This document shows, in pieces, positions 28,808-37,122 of a DNA stretch of 37,122 nt. Origin of the DNA: Pseudomonadota bacterium (GTDB lineage: Bacteria > Pseudomonadota > Alphaproteobacteria > Rhizobiales > Xanthobacteraceae). Positions within the stretch are counted from its first letter, which is position 1. The number at the start of each line of letters is the position of its first letter. The translations under genes and the position numbers were made by a program. Below the pieces are notes generated by a model. That model had not been told where the DNA came from. It worked only from the letters and a program-made list of their open reading frames with translations, and ran no database searches. Where the stretch lies: assembly GCA_018242205.1 (NCBI GenBank), contig JAFECJ010000041.1:1-37122 (forward strand), written 5' to 3'.

Positions 28808-30721
28808 CTAGACCGTTACTTGAGTACCCACTTCCACGACGCGCCCGGTTGGGATCTGGAAGAAGTCGGTGGCGTCGCTCGCCGAACGCGCCAGCGCAAT
28901 GAACAGCCGGTCCTGCCAGGTCGGCATGCCGGATTGCGCCGATGGCCGCAGCGTCCGTCGCGACAGGAAGAACGAGGTCGACATGATGTCGAACTGCCAG
29001 CCGTGCTTGCGCGCGATCGCCAGTGCCTTCGGCACGTTCGGCGTGTCCATGTAACCGAACTTCAGCGTCACGCGCGCAAAGTGCTCGGACAGCGGCGTGA
29101 ATTGCACACGATCGGTATCCGGCACACGCGGCGTATCGCCGGTGACGATGGTGAGAATGACGTTGTGCTGGTGCAGCACCTTGTTGTGCTTGAGGTTGTG
29201 CAGCAGCGCGGTCGGAGCGAAATCCGGATCGCTGGTGAGGAATACGGCTGTGCCCGGCACTATATGCGGTGGCTTCTTTTCGAGATTGTGCAACAGCGTG
29301 TCGACCGGCACTTCGGCACGGCGCGTCTTGTTGAGCAGGATGCCGGTGCCGCGGCGCCAGGTCAGGATAATCAGCACCATGGCAATGCCGAACAGCAGCG
29401 GCAGCCAGGCACCTTCGAACAGCTTGAGGAAGTTCGCGGAGAAGAAGGTGGTGTCGACCAGGAGTAGCGGCAGGATCACTAATCCCGCCTGCCAGAACTT
29501 CCACTTCCACAGTTTCCAGATCACAAAAAAGCCAAGCGTGACGTCGACCACCATCGTCGTCGCCACGGCGATACCATAGGCGGACGCCAGAGCGCTCGAA
29601 CTGCGGAACAGGCCGACCAGTAGCAACACGCCGATCAGCAGCGAGATCGTGACGCGCGGAATATAGATCTGGCCGACATGCGAGGCCGAGGTGTGCAGGA
29701 TGGCGAGCCGCGGCAGGAGGCCAAGCTGAATCGCCTGATGCACCAGCGAGTAGGCTCCGGTGATCACGGCCTGGCTCGCGATCACGGTCGCCGCCGTGGC
29801 CATCACGATCATTGGCAGCAGGTACGCTTCCGGCACGAGCCGATAGAACGGATTCTCGATCGCCGCCGGATCGGCAAGTACCTTGGCGCCTTGCCCGAAA
29901 TAATTGATGAGCAGTGCCGGCAGCACCAGGCAAAGCCACGCGGTCTGGATCGGCTTCTTGCCGAAATGACCGAGATCGGCATACAGCGCCTCGCCGCCGG
30001 TCACAACAAGAAACACCGCCCCCAACGTGATCAGCCCGATGTGACCATGGGTCAGCAGGAACGACACCGCGTAGGTCGGGTTGAGGGCCATTAGCACGTG
30101 CGGATCTTCATGAATATGAAGCGCGCCGGCGATCGCTATCGACACGAACCAGACTACCATGACCGGGCCGAAGAAGGCGGCAACGGTCGCGGTGCCACGG
30201 CTTTGTGCGGCAAACAGCGCGACCAGAATGAAGACCGTGAGCGGCGCCACATAATCGCTGAACGCCGGGCTCGCGAGTTTAAGGCCCTCTACCGCCGACA
30301 ACACCGAAATCGCCGGCGTGATGACCGAGTCGCCGAGAAACATCGAAGCGCCGATGACGCCGAGGATAAGAATGAAGGGCGTGCGCCGGCCGATCGCGCG
30401 CGTCGCCAGTGCCATCAGCGACAATGTGCCGCCCTCGCCGTTATTGTCGGCGTTCAGCAGCAGCAGAACGTATTTCAGCGTGACGGTCACGATCAGCGAC
30501 CAGACGATCAGTGACAGCACGCCGAGAACGATGGCCGAGGTGACGCCGTGCTCGCCGCTGGCCGCGAGAGCCGCCTCGCGAAAGGCGTAGAGGGGGCTGG
30601 TGCCGATATCCCCGTACACCACGCCGACGCTGCCGAGCGCTAGCGCCCAGAAGCTTGGGTGCTTCACCGCCTGGTCGCTGCCCGCGCCGGGTACTTCGGC
30701 TGACGTCGCCGGATCGTTCAC
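28808..30721 (-). CDS. kup: Kup-type potassium uptake transporter (copy 2)
   Basis: A 637-residue KUP potassium transporter, paralogue of the gene just downstream. It shows the same signatures: GSVGVVYGDIGTSPLYAF, ADNNGEGGTLSLMALATRA, GDSVITPAISVLSAVEGLK and GEALYADLGHFGKKPIQ. It has 12 predicted helices and a C-terminal cytoplasmic domain. I place the start at a GTG (30721), which gives an N-terminus matching copy 1 in length; the open frame continues to a TTG at 30850 but lacks a ribosome site there. The spacer to motB is 139 bases. The two copies differ throughout, so the duplication is old, and each may serve different pH or K+ ranges. Confidence 0.93.
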   Translation of the reverse strand: MNDPATSAEVPGAGSDQAVKHPSFWALALGSVGVVYGDIGTSPLYAFREAALAASGEHGVTSAIVLGVLSLIVWSLIVTVTLKYVLLLLNADNNGEGGTLSLMALATRAIGRRTPFILILGVIGASMFLGDSVITPAISVLSAVEGLKLASPAFSDYVAPLTVFILVALFAAQSRGTATVAAFFGPVMVVWFVSIAIAGALHIHEDPHVLMALNPTYAVSFLLTHGHIGLITLGAVFLVVTGGEALYADLGHFGKKPIQTAWLCLVLPALLINYFGQGAKVLADPAAIENPFYRLVPEAYLLPMIVMATAATVIASQAVITGAYSLVHQAIQLGLLPRLAILHTSASHVGQIYIPRVTISLLIGVLLLVGLFRSSSALASAYGIAVATTMVVDVTLGFFVIWKLWKWKFWQAGLVILPLLLVDTTFFSANFLKLFEGAWLPLLFGIAMVLIILTWRRGTGILLNKTRRAEVPVDTLLHNLEKKPPHIVPGTAVFLTSDPDFAPTALLHNLKHNKVLHQHNVILTIVTGDTPRVPDTDRVQFTPLSEHFARVTLKFGYMDTPNVPKALAIARKHGWQFDIMSTSFFLSRRTLRPSAQSGMPTWQDRLFIALARSASDATDFFQIPTGRVVEVGTQVTV

Positions 30722-30860
30722 ACCAGGTCTCGATCGCTTTGAAGCCCGCGGCTGCGGACCGGAGGCGGGGCTTATATCATCGCAGCGGAATGGAGAATAC
30801 CGGGCATTGGTCGCCGCCTGTTGACGGCGATCAAAGGTGGAAAAGCCCAAGAATCGGGAT

Positions 30861-31688
30861 TTAGGGCGTCAGATCCGCCGGAATCGGCGGTTCCTCGCGG
30901 ATCAGGGTAATGGTCACGCGGCGATTGGGCGCCAGCGACGGATTGTCCGGGAACAACGGCTCGGTATCGGCCTTGCCGCCCACCATAAAGAAATGGCCGG
31001 GCGGAACCCCCTCCGCCGCCAGAATCTGGCGCACGATATTGGCCCGATCGGCCGACAGCTCCCACGGGCCGTAGCCCGGCCGCGGCGGAATCGGGCTGGT
31101 CGCCGTATGCCCGGTGATGGCAATGCGGAAGGGCATCGCCTTGAGCGCCGGCGCAAGGCGCTGGACCAGCAGCCGGGTGCGTTCATAGGGCTCCTTTGAG
31201 CCCTCGGCGAACATCGAGCGGCCGTCCTGGTCGGTGATTTCGATATTGAGGCCCTGCTTGGTCTCCTCAAGCATGACATGCTTCGAAATCTCGCTGATCT
31301 CGGGCATGCTTTGCAGCGCCTGCCGAAGCGAGGCCGCGGCGAGTGCGAATTTGCGGTCCTCTTTGAGCCGCGCACCGTAGACGCGGTTGAGACCCTTTTC
31401 GTCGGGCGCCGGCGTCGCGGAGGCATCCTTCGGATCGATATTGGCGACGTTCTTGAGCTTCGGCCGGGTCGGCAGTCCCATGATTTCGAGCACGCCGGAA
31501 TAGCGCACCTTGTCCTGAATACCGAAGGCATCGCGCATCGAACCGGCGACGACCTGGAGCTTGGCCTGATCCTGCGTCGAAAACGCGACCAGCATCACGA
31601 AGAACGCGACGAGCAGCGCCATCAAGTCGGCGAAGGTCACGAACCAGCCGTGCCCGCCTCCGTGTCCGCCGCCGCGTTTCTTGGCCAT
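30861..31688 (-). CDS. motB: MotB-like flagellar stator protein with OmpA domain
   Basis: A 275-residue protein. After a Lys/Gly/His-rich N-terminus comes a single membrane helix, WFVTFADLMALLVAFFVMLVAF (15-36), carrying the proton-binding aspartate Asp21 found in all MotB proteins. A plug-like linker leads to an OmpA-type peptidoglycan-binding domain (about 150-265) with ITGHTATSP, SADRANIVRQIL and NRRVTITLI. With MotA it makes an ion-driven stator fixed to the cell wall. It follows motA by 30 bases on the minus strand. No other flagellar gene is in the window, so a TolR-like or accessory use cannot be excluded. Confidence 0.88.
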   Translation of the reverse strand: MAKKRGGGHGGGHGWFVTFADLMALLVAFFVMLVAFSTQDQAKLQVVAGSMRDAFGIQDKVRYSGVLEIMGLPTRPKLKNVANIDPKDASATPAPDEKGLNRVYGARLKEDRKFALAAASLRQALQSMPEISEISKHVMLEETKQGLNIEITDQDGRSMFAEGSKEPYERTRLLVQRLAPALKAMPFRIAITGHTATSPIPPRPGYGPWELSADRANIVRQILAAEGVPPGHFFMVGGKADTEPLFPDNPSLAPNRRVTITLIREEPPIPADLTP

Positions 31689-31718
31689 ACGCTACACCCG
31701 AAGAACAGCCACGTCGGC

Positions 31719-32501
31719 CTAGGCCGTCGCTGCCGCTTCCGCTCCCTCCTCGGTGTGCCGATGCTTCTCCGGTAGGTAGGCGAGCAGCATTTCGCGCACC
31801 AGCGCCGGGCTCTTGGCTTCGCGCATCATCAGGATGCCATCGATAATCAAGGTTCGATTGATTTCCTCATCGACCAGCTTGACGTGCAGCTTGTCTGCCA
31901 GCGGCAGGCACAGCATGTTGGCGAGGGTCGCGCCGTAGAAGGTCGCCAGCAACGCGCCTGCCATGAAGGGGCCGAGCTTGGACGGGTCGGTCATGTTGGC
32001 GAACATCTGCACCATGCCGATCAACGTGCCGATCATGCCGAAGGCCGGAGCGCAGTCGCCGACGGCGCGATAGATCTTCTGGCCCTCGTCGAGGTGGGTG
32101 AGGAAGTTGTCGCGGTCGCGTTCCAGGTTGTCGCGGATAAAGCCGGCGTCGTAGCCGTCGGCGACGAAGCGGATGCCTTTGGCGAGGAACGGATCTTCGG
32201 TCTCGGCCTTCTCGAGACCGATCGGCCCTTCCTTGCGCATGATTTCGGCGAGCCCGGCGATTTCGTCCACCAGTTCGCGCTGCGACGTGCGGCGCATCGT
32301 GAAGGCGAACTTCGCCCCCATCGGGACGCCGTGGACGATCGCACTCAAGGGGAAGCGGATCAGTGTGGCCGCAGTCGAACCGCCGAAAATCAGGATCGCG
32401 GCGTGTTCGTTGACGAACATGCTCAGATCACCGCCCATCAGAATGACGATGCTGATGACGCCGAGGCCCGCCGCCAAACCCAGACTGGTCGCGATATCCA
32501 T
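31719..32501 (-). CDS. motA: MotA/PomA-like flagellar stator protein
   Basis: A 260-residue protein with four membrane helices: two near the N-terminus (about 5-22 and 32-50) and two in the second half (about 147-170 and 180-200), separated by a cytoplasmic loop with the charged rotor-contact region LERDRDNFLTHLDEGQKIYR. The conserved segment DCAPAFGMIGTLIGMVQMFANM marks the MotA/TolQ/ExbB superfamily. At about 260 residues it resembles the PomA/LafT branch rather than the longer MotA usual in rhizobia. It is the first gene of motA-motB. The ATG at 32501 has GGAG 8 bases upstream. It is divergent from mmsA across 243 bases. Confidence 0.87.
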   Translation of the reverse strand: MDIATSLGLAAGLGVISIVILMGGDLSMFVNEHAAILIFGGSTAATLIRFPLSAIVHGVPMGAKFAFTMRRTSQRELVDEIAGLAEIMRKEGPIGLEKAETEDPFLAKGIRFVADGYDAGFIRDNLERDRDNFLTHLDEGQKIYRAVGDCAPAFGMIGTLIGMVQMFANMTDPSKLGPFMAGALLATFYGATLANMLCLPLADKLHVKLVDEEINRTLIIDGILMMREAKSPALVREMLLAYLPEKHRHTEEGAEAAATA

Positions 32502-32533
32502 GACTTACTCCACACCACCCGCAACATTGCGAC

Positions 32534-32550
32534 GCCCGGGAAACACGGGC
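32534..32550. repeat. Short inverted repeat in the motA-mmsA divergent region
   Basis: GCCCG and CGGGC pair across 7 bases, 33 bases upstream of motA. The 243-base region holds no gene. I see no clear -35/-10 pair in it apart from the mmsA ribosome site GGGAGGGAG at 32730-32738; the stem could be an operator for either gene. Confidence 0.3.
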
Positions 32551-32744
32551 TGCTTCGGAACCCTAGACGGACGCTGTTAAGACCCGGTAAAGGCTAATCG
32601 TTCGCAAACGCCCGGGCTGGCGGTCCCATTGGCCTGCGCCGCGCGACGCTTAATGGCACTGGAATTCCACGCGAAAAGGTCTTCCAATGCGCCGCCAGGA
32701 ACGGCACGGCGTTAGCAAAGACTTAACCGGGAGGGAGCGGACCC

Positions 32745-34241
<1,497 letters not shown>

Positions 34242-34250
34242 AGGCCTACG

Positions 34251-34634
34251 TTGCGCCGTGCGACCGGTCTTCTCGTGGCAGCCCTGTCGATGACGCTCGC
34301 ATCCTGCGGCGGCGGCATGTCGCTGACGTCGGAGCATCCGGACCCACCCGACAAACCATCGGTTACCGATGTGATGGACGGCCGCTGGATTCTCAGCGCG
34401 CCGAACGCGCCGAGTTGCGGCATGGATTTCACCGCGCCCGCAGCCACGTCGGGCAGCGCAACGCCGGACGGCGGCTGTCCGGAACGCTTCTACCTGAGCC
34501 GGCGCTGGCAACTCGCCGACGGCACGCTCACCATCGTCGATGCCGACAATGCGCCGCTCGGCACATTCAGGGTCAATGGCGACCACTTCGAAGGCAAATC
34601 CGACGCCGGGACACCGATCACGCTTTCGCGCTAA
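34251..34634 (+). CDS. AprI/Inh-family protease-inhibitor-like lipoprotein
   Basis: A 127-residue lipoprotein. The lipobox LASC places the lipidated cysteine at residue 19. The mature part fits the AprI/Inh metalloprotease-inhibitor family: GRWILSAPNAPSCGM, then CPERFYLSRRWQLADGTLTIVD, and the end GTPITLSR. Cys56 and Cys76 would form the family disulfide of the eight-stranded barrel. Such proteins protect the periplasm against secreted zinc proteases, but no protease gene is nearby, and in Hyphomicrobiales the family is mostly uncharacterised. The start is a TTG at 34251 with GAGG 6 bases before it, 9 bases after the mmsA stop. Confidence 0.83.
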   Translation: MRRATGLLVAALSMTLASCGGGMSLTSEHPDPPDKPSVTDVMDGRWILSAPNAPSCGMDFTAPAATSGSATPDGGCPERFYLSRRWQLADGTLTIVDADNAPLGTFRVNGDHFEGKSDAGTPITLSR

Positions 34635-34665
34635 TCTTGCATGGACCACAAAGGGGCCTCACCTC

Positions 34666-35334
34666 ATGTCCGACTATAAGCTTTATTGCTTCGCCCAATC
34701 CGGCAACGCCTATCGCGCCGCACTGATGCTCAACCTGATCGGCGCCAAATGGCAGCCGGTCTGGGTCGACTTCTTCAAGGCCGGCGTACAGCGTCAGCCC
34801 GAGTATCGCACCGACGTCAACGAAATGGGCGAAGTGCCGGTGCTGGTCGATGGCGAGAAGAAGATGACGCAGTCGGCGGTGATCCTCACCTATCTGGCGC
34901 GCAAGACGGGCCAGTATTTGCCGAAAGGCGAGGACGAAGAGCTCGAGGCGCTGCGCTGGATCGTGTTCGACAACCAGAAGGTCAACGGCTTTCTGGGTCC
35001 GTACCGATTTCTGAAGAATTTCGTGCCGACGCCGGCCGATCCCGCCGTCATGACCTTCATGAAGGGCCGTATCGACAACGCGCTTGCGATCGTCAACAAG
35101 CGGCTGGAGAAAGCACCGTTCCTGCTCGGCGACCGCGCCACCATCGCCGATATTTCAATGTGCGCTTATCTGTTCTATCCGCCGGAGGAATTCGGTTTCG
35201 ACATCGCCAAGGATCATCCGGCGATCGGCAGTTGGCTCAAGCGCGTCGAAGCTCTGCCGAACTGGGCGCATCCTTACGACATCATGCCGGGCTATCCGTT
35301 CGGCACGCAGGGCTACCGCAACAAGAAAGTCTGA
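34666..35334 (+). CDS. Glutathione S-transferase-like protein
   Basis: A 222-residue cytosolic GST. Residues 1-80 form a thioredoxin-like domain with YKLYCFAQSGNAYRAALML, where Ser12 is the likely glutathione-activating residue, and VPVLVDGEKKMTQSAVILTYL, which holds the cis-proline and glutathione-contacting Gln/Ser. Residues 90-215 form the helical domain with LGDRATIADISMCAYLF. Its substrate is unknown. The ATG at 34666 has AAGGGG 9 bases upstream; the frame is open further upstream only as a shadow of the lipoprotein gene. It follows that gene by 31 bases and ends 3 bases before the convergent ureE. Confidence 0.88.
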   Translation: MSDYKLYCFAQSGNAYRAALMLNLIGAKWQPVWVDFFKAGVQRQPEYRTDVNEMGEVPVLVDGEKKMTQSAVILTYLARKTGQYLPKGEDEELEALRWIVFDNQKVNGFLGPYRFLKNFVPTPADPAVMTFMKGRIDNALAIVNKRLEKAPFLLGDRATIADISMCAYLFYPPEEFGFDIAKDHPAIGSWLKRVEALPNWAHPYDIMPGYPFGTQGYRNKKV

Positions 35335-35337
35335 ACC

Positions 35338-35934
35338 CTACTTGTGGTGATGATCGTGACCGTGGCCATGATGATGATGGCCATGGTCGTGATCATGACC
35401 ATGGTCATGCGCGTGATCATGGCCGCAGCCGCACGCCTGATCGTGCGCGTGATCATGATGATGATCATGCCCATGATGCACGTGATCATGATGACCGTGC
35501 GCCGGCGTCACCTCATAGGCACCGCCTTCCGGTTCGAACGGCGCCTCGATCATCGCGACCTTCGCGCCGAGTGCCTTCAGCAATTCCTCGGTCGCCGGCG
35601 TGCGCAACGCGCGAATGCGGTTCGGTAATAGTTGCACGGCGATGTGGCGGTCGCCGAGATGCCAGGCAATGCGCGCCAGCGCCGCGACATCGGCGGCGCG
35701 CGCTTCGATCAGCGCTTCGGGCCTGGCGACGATTTCGACGTAGCTGCCATCATCGAGCGCGACGACATCGTCGTGCCGCAGCCGGTCCTTGAAATCGATA
35801 TGGATCGTCTTGCCCTTGACGCTGGTGGCGCTGAGCGTGCCCGCACCGCGCTGGGCGTGATCGAGCAGCACGCTGTCGGTTGCCGACAGTTTGCGTGCGT
35901 CATGAGCGGCAATGATGGCGGTCGCGCGCGGCAT
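35338..35934 (-). CDS. ureE: UreE urease nickel metallochaperone with a His-rich tail, orphan
   Basis: A 198-residue UreE-like metallochaperone. Residues 1-70 form the N-terminal domain, with KGKTIHIDFKDRLRHDDVVALDDG. Residues 75-143 form the metal-binding domain, with AWHLGDRHIAVQLL containing the conserved dimer-interface histidine and LKALGAKVAMIEAPFEPEGGAY. The tail from about residue 146 is extraordinary: about 28 His in some 53 residues with a CGC cysteine pair, giving high nickel-storage capacity. No other urease gene lies in the window. It follows pssA by 24 bases, and its start ATG (35934) has only a weak ribosome site. Nickel delivery, perhaps for hydrogenase as well, is inferred. 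Confidence 0.88.
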   Translation of the reverse strand: MPRATAIIAAHDARKLSATDSVLLDHAQRGAGTLSATSVKGKTIHIDFKDRLRHDDVVALDDGSYVEIVARPEALIEARAADVAALARIAWHLGDRHIAVQLLPNRIRALRTPATEELLKALGAKVAMIEAPFEPEGGAYEVTPAHGHHDHVHHGHDHHHDHAHDQACGCGHDHAHDHGHDHDHGHHHHGHGHDHHHK

Positions 35935-35958
35935 GAAACGATGAATATCCCGATGTGA

Positions 35959-36846
35959 TCAGTTGAGGCGCGCCGGACGATCTTCGGCGCCGGGTTCGGC
36001 GCCCGGCGGGGGTGGCACGGCGGCGTCCGGCGAACCGGCGACCGCCTGGGCCGTCGCGGCGGCTTCCGCGTCCTTGCGCTGGTGGTTGCGGTAGGACAGC
36101 CAGCCGAGCGGCAGACAGGCGAGATAAACGATGGCGCCGATCGACAACACTTCCCACGGATAGCTGATCAGAAGCGCCACGAACAACACGACGACGACGA
36201 AGACCGGCAGCACCATCTCCGGCGGCACGCGCTTGCCGACGCGCTTGCCGGAGAACACCGGCAGCCGCGACACCATCAAAAGCGCGATCGCCAGCGTGTA
36301 GAAGAAGGTGACCCAGACGGTGATCAGGCCGTTGGAGACGCCGAGGAAATATAAATAAATCGGCAGCAGCACGGTGAGCGCGCCGGCCGGCGCCGGAATG
36401 CCGGTGAAGAAGTTGCCGGCCCAGGCCGGCTTGTCCGGATCGTCGATCATGACGTTGAAGCGCGCGAGGCGCAGCCCGGCGCAGATCGCGAACACCAGCG
36501 CCGCGATCCAGCCCGCCGACTTCAATTCGTGCAGGCCCCAGAAATACAGCACCAGCGCCGGCGTGACGCCGAAATTGACGAAGTCGGCCAGACTGTCGAG
36601 TTCGGCGCCGAACTTCGAGGTGCCCTTGAGCATGCGGGCGACGCGGCCGTCGATGCCGTCGAGCAGAGCCGCGAAGACGATGGCGGCCAGCGCCCATTCG
36701 AGCTTGCTCTCGATCGCCAGCCGGATCGCGGTCAGGCCGGCGCACAGCGCCAGCAGCGTGATCAGATTGGGCACCAAAGTGCGCACCGGGATCGCCTTGA
36801 AGCGGCGGCGGGGCGGCGGCGCGGGATCGATCGGTTGAAACACCAT
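35959..36846 (-). CDS. pssA: CDP-diacylglycerol--serine O-phosphatidyltransferase
   Basis: A 295-residue inner-membrane enzyme of the CDP-alcohol phosphatidyltransferase family with about eight helices. The catalytic motif D-G-x2-A-R-x8-G-x3-D-x3-D is complete: Asp66, Gly67, Ala70, Arg71, Gly80, Asp84 and Asp88. It makes phosphatidylserine from CDP-diacylglycerol and serine, the route to phosphatidylethanolamine. The C-terminal 40 residues are a Pro/Ala-rich disordered tail. The ATG at 36846 has AGAGAGG 4 bases upstream; the frame extends to 37026 but without homology. Its usual partner psd would lie upstream on the minus strand; what lies beyond the window end cannot be seen. Confidence 0.92.
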   Translation of the reverse strand: MVFQPIDPAPPPRRRFKAIPVRTLVPNLITLLALCAGLTAIRLAIESKLEWALAAIVFAALLDGIDGRVARMLKGTSKFGAELDSLADFVNFGVTPALVLYFWGLHELKSAGWIAALVFAICAGLRLARFNVMIDDPDKPAWAGNFFTGIPAPAGALTVLLPIYLYFLGVSNGLITVWVTFFYTLAIALLMVSRLPVFSGKRVGKRVPPEMVLPVFVVVVLFVALLISYPWEVLSIGAIVYLACLPLGWLSYRNHQRKDAEAAATAQAVAGSPDAAVPPPPGAEPGAEDRPARLN

Positions 36847-37122
36847 GGCCTCTCTATAGCGGTTTGACCGAGCCTGCGCCACGTTTGGCGCCCAATTGTG
36901 ACATGGGCCGGCGCGGCTCAGCTTGGGACAAGCACCATCGCCCCTGTTCTTGAAAGGCCCGGGGCGGCCTGCCTTCCCCTTCGTCCCTCGGCAGTATTCT
37001 TTGCGCATATCGGGTAAACCCGACATGCGCGCCGAGGGGATGGAGCGCCGCGAGGCGCTCTATCGTTTCGCACCTTGCGGTGCGCGGCGTCCCTTGCGAG
37101 AGGACACCATCGCCCCGCGGCG
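36847..37122. other. Intergenic region with stem-loops, to the window end
   Basis: No supported gene. GAGCGCC/GGCGCTC (37043-37060) form a perfect 7-bp stem with a GCGA tetraloop. GCACC/GGTGC (37070-37083) form a 5-bp stem. An ATG at 37025 opens a frame that stays open for about 32 codons to the window edge, with no ribosome site. The pssA promoter should lie in this region, but I cannot point to it. Confidence 0.4.

Noticed and set aside
35340..35510. Dense catgatcatg-like repeats resembling a tandem repeat or CRISPR
   Set aside because: They are the His/Asp/Gly codons of the UreE tail; there are no constant repeats with unique spacers.
37025..37122. Open frame from an ATG to the window edge
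   Set aside because: It has no ribosome site, only 32 codons, and strong hairpins within it; it is too little to call a gene.

Overview
The window is GC-rich, densely coded chromosomal DNA of an alphaproteobacterium, most likely of the order Hyphomicrobiales (Rhizobiales), close to the Xanthobacteraceae/Nitrobacteraceae. Three things point there: a complete PhyR-NepR-EcfG general stress response (GSR) locus with an HWE-family histidine kinase, an acpXL-fabZXL-fabF2XL-fabF1XL-adh2XL-lpxXL cluster for very-long-chain fatty acid (VLCFA) lipid A, and families typical of this order (DUF992, an Omp25/RopB-like barrel, the PE-LIG-POL form of LigD). I see no insertion sequence, prophage, CRISPR array or rRNA. 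One tRNA, tRNA-Gln(CTG), is present.

Layout. 1-3650: an MFS transporter, tRNA-Gln and a CLC chloride-channel family protein with a CBS pair. 3650-12280: the stress and DNA-repair region. It holds a secreted DUF992 protein, the HWE kinase, phyR, the divergent nepR-ecfG pair, a DUF1328 membrane peptide, divergent ku-ligD, a small 'low-affinity iron permease' family protein and an RlpA-like protein. I find four exact matches to the known sigma-EcfG promoter consensus (GGAAC, 16-17 bases, CGTT). They lie in front of phyR, the DUF1328 gene, the iron-permease-like gene and the DUF992 gene, so the regulators appear to sit among some of their own targets. 12400-16200: a carboxymuconolactone-decarboxylase-like protein and a complete TRAP transporter (dctP-dctQ-dctM, TakP-like solute binder). 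16189-19018, minus strand: a PCu(A)C copper chaperone, a DUF2946-like protein and an unusual fusion of a DedA/VTT membrane domain to an ATP-grasp ligase domain.

19245-25474, plus strand: a small membrane protein and the VLCFA-lipid A cluster, with a CYTH triphosphatase-like gene behind lpxXL. AcpXL carries the growing chain. FabF1XL keeps the Cys-His-His triad, whereas FabF2XL has lost the active-site cysteine and looks like a chain-length-factor-type partner. FabZXL dehydrates, Adh2XL is the alcohol dehydrogenase/reductase-like member, and LpxXL transfers the acyl chain to lipid A. Two perfect inverted repeats lie just before acpXL. 25573-32501: an outer-membrane barrel protein, then on the minus strand motA-motB, two tandem kup potassium transporters and a rhodanese. 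32745-36846: methylmalonate-semialdehyde dehydrogenase, an Inh-like lipoprotein and a GST-like protein on the plus strand, facing pssA and an orphan UreE with a very His-rich tail.

The observations most worth a second look are the DedA/ATP-grasp fusion, the cysteine-less FabF2XL, the EcfG-type promoters around the GSR locus, the CLC protein lacking the usual proton glutamate and central serine, and the palindromes before acpXL. All functions are inferred from the sequence alone.
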